A stretch of 64,000 nucleotides of DNA from Paraburkholderia sp. C35. Lineage in GTDB: Bacteria > Pseudomonadota > Gammaproteobacteria > Burkholderiales > Burkholderiaceae. Position numbers and translations under genes: made by a program. Positions 62,600-64,000 of the stretch are shown piece by piece. The notes under the pieces are model-generated. The model was not told where the DNA came from. It made no database searches and was given only the letters and a program-made list of their open reading frames with translations. Within the stretch, counting starts at the first letter, position 1; every line of letters begins with the position of its first letter. The stretch covers positions 18,314 to 82,313 of the forward strand of contig NZ_QBUY01000030.1 of assembly GCF_003121405.1 (NCBI RefSeq). Direction: 5' to 3'.

Positions 62600-63673
62600 A
62601 TGGACCGATTGACGACGAACTTCGCTGGAACGCTTTTTGGGCTTCACGGCGAGCCGGCACACGAACGCATTGTCGTAGCCAGCGATGCCGAATCCGGCCT
62701 GCAAGCTGTGATCGCGGTGTACAACACGGCGCGCGGCCCCGCGTTTGGCGGCTGTCGTTACTGGCAATACGCGTCGGACTACGAGGCGTATCACGATGCG
62801 TTGCGCTTGTCGCAGGGCATGGCGTTCAAGAACGCGCTGGCTGGTTTGCCGTTTGGTGGCGGCAAGGCAGTGATCCTGAAGCGTCCCGAGCAGATGGATC
62901 GCACGGCGATGTTCAAGGCGTTCGGGCGTCTGGTGCAATCGATGGGCGGTGTGTATCTGACGGCTGAAGACGTCGGCACGACGGCGGACGACATGCGTGC
63001 CGTGCAGAGCGAAACGCCGTACGTGAGCGGCATTCCGCGCGACAACGATGTGTATGGCGGCAATCCGTCACCGCGCACGGCGTATGGGGTGTTCGTCGGA
63101 TTGAAGGCGGCGGTGCAGGTGGCGATGGGGCGTGACACGCTGGATGGCGTATCGGTTGCCGTGCAGGGCCTGGGATCGGTGGGTTGGGATTTGTGCGAGC
63201 GTTTGCATCGCGCGGGTGCTGAGCTGATCGTGGCGGATATCGATGCAGTCCGGGCCGAGAAGGCGCGGCAGATGTTTGGTGCGCAGATCGCCGATACGGG
63301 ACGGATTGCATCCGTGAATGCCGATGTGTTTGCGCCTTGTGCGTTGGGCGGTTCGATTACCGAGGCTGTGGCTGCTGAGTGTCAGTTCAAGGTGATTGCT
63401 GGTGGGGCGAACAATCAGCTGATGTCGTTGGCTGAGGGTGATGTGCTGCATCGGCGTGGGATTTTTTATGCGCCGGATTTTCTCGTCAATGCAGGTGGGA
63501 TTATTAGTTGTGTGCGGGAGTATCTTGGTTCTGCTGATAAGCAGTCCGTGCTCGATGAGGTTGGGTTGATCGCGCCGCGGGTTTTTGAACTTGCTGAAAG
63601 GGTTAAGGTTAGTGGTGTTGCGCCGGCTAGGGCGGCTGTTGCCTGGGCTCGGGAGATGATGGTTCTTCGGTAA
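62600..63673 (+). CDS. Glu/Leu/Phe/Val dehydrogenase-family amino acid dehydrogenase
   Basis: 357 aa from the ATG at 62600 (AAGGAAGGA upstream). The size matches leucine, valine and phenylalanine dehydrogenases rather than the roughly 430-aa glutamate enzymes. Marks are the catalytic Lys in QGMAFKNALAGLPFGGGKAV, VGTTADDMR, and the NAD loop QGLGSVGWDLCERL. It would oxidatively deaminate a branched or aromatic amino acid. The last roughly 105 codons are strongly T-ending (47 T to 8 C by my count, against 12 to 30 in the first 80), next to the repeat. Confidence 0.93.
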   Translation: MDRLTTNFAGTLFGLHGEPAHERIVVASDAESGLQAVIAVYNTARGPAFGGCRYWQYASDYEAYHDALRLSQGMAFKNALAGLPFGGGKAVILKRPEQMDRTAMFKAFGRLVQSMGGVYLTAEDVGTTADDMRAVQSETPYVSGIPRDNDVYGGNPSPRTAYGVFVGLKAAVQVAMGRDTLDGVSVAVQGLGSVGWDLCERLHRAGAELIVADIDAVRAEKARQMFGAQIADTGRIASVNADVFAPCALGGSITEAVAAECQFKVIAGGANNQLMSLAEGDVLHRRGIFYAPDFLVNAGGIISCVREYLGSADKQSVLDEVGLIAPRVFELAERVKVSGVAPARAAVAWAREMMVLR

Positions 63674-63691
63674 CGGTTTTGGTTTTGGTTT

Positions 63692-64000
63692 TGCTGGCAT
63701 CCGCGATTTCTTACTGGTGCTTCATGCGTCGCCCCTGTGCGGGGCAGCACCTACTTTTCTTTGCCGCGGCAAAGAAAAGTAGGCAAAAGAAAGCCGCTGA
63801 ACACCACCCACTACGGTCCTTGCCTGCGGGCCCCCAGCCGGTCCTATCCTTCACACGGTATCGCTTCTCTTGATGCCCGCTGCCAGCGCTCTTTAAGAGC
63901 GCATCACCCGCTTCAAGCACCCGCGTCTCAGCGAGCCTTACCAGTTCGGCCCAGGCCGCCCAGGTGGCAAACGGTGTGTCGGCTGTCGCGCCTTATGCGC
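63692..64000 (+). repeat. Second copy of the intergenic repeat arm (cut by window end)
   Basis: The last 309 bases align with 7637-7960 in the same orientation, at about 92% identity by eye. They include the identical 34-bp palindrome at 63750-63783 and the block GCCCAGGTGGCAAACGGTG near the end. It starts 18 bp after the dehydrogenase stop. If the pattern at 7.6 kb holds, an inverted second arm follows beyond the window. Confidence 0.88.

Overview
The window is a dense, high-GC chromosomal segment. Its gene content points to the Burkholderiaceae, most likely Paraburkholderia or a close relative: many LysR regulators, cyoABCD, a DUF3562 protein, two-component pairs of the IrlR/IrlS and QseB/QseC kinds, and a dispersed intergenic repeat with a perfect 34-bp palindrome. 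That placement is an inference from gene families and base composition. I see no rRNA, tRNA, CRISPR array, prophage or transposase.

Layout. 1-5.8 kb (minus strand): an RpiR/SIS regulator, the D-Ala-D-Ala dipeptidase DdpX and a Ddp-type peptide ABC transporter, cut by the window start. 6.1-9.9 kb: catalase, a 667-bp inverted repeat element, a LysR regulator and a free-Met-sulfoxide reductase. 10-15.5 kb: an exported Ntn hydrolase, a broken nitroreductase, a lipoprotein, small membrane proteins, a TauE-type exporter with its LysR neighbour, and a lytic transglycosylase. 15.6-20.7 kb: a phospholipase D-type cardiolipin synthase, a lone receiver protein, and a chemoreceptor preceded by a sigma-28-type promoter and a short structured RNA with a terminator. 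20.7-29 kb: single genes and small hypotheticals, including AhpD-like, FKBP, a degenerate LMW phosphatase, YjbQ, cupin, SDR, RidA and a glycine-zipper lipoprotein.

29-39.1 kb (minus strand) is the centrepiece: a complete guanidine utilisation operon. A guanidine-I (ykkC) riboswitch leads an ABC transporter, two DUF1989 carboxyguanidine deiminase subunits, a biotin-dependent urea/guanidine carboxylase and allophanate hydrolase. A sigma-54 -24/-12 motif and an NtrC-like palindrome lie upstream, which suggests nitrogen-starvation control added to guanidine sensing. Guanidine would be imported, carboxylated, deiminated to allophanate and hydrolysed to ammonia and CO2.

39.1-43.9 kb: a LysR gene divergent from an MHS transporter, an N-carbamoyl-amino-acid hydrolase-type enzyme and an acetylpolyamine/histone-deacetylase-like amidohydrolase. 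43.9-45.8 kb: an arsenic operon with arsR, an ArsC-GNAT fusion and arsH, but no efflux pump. 46.1-52.3 kb: an orphan NuoM-like subunit and the cytochrome bo3 oxidase operon cyoABCD. 52.6-57.8 kb: a DUF1810 protein, a Fur-family regulator and two convergent two-component systems. 58.1-63.7 kb: an AspT-type transporter, a GGDEF-EAL protein, and an Lrp regulator divergent from a Leu/Phe/Val-type dehydrogenase. The window ends inside another copy of the repeat element.
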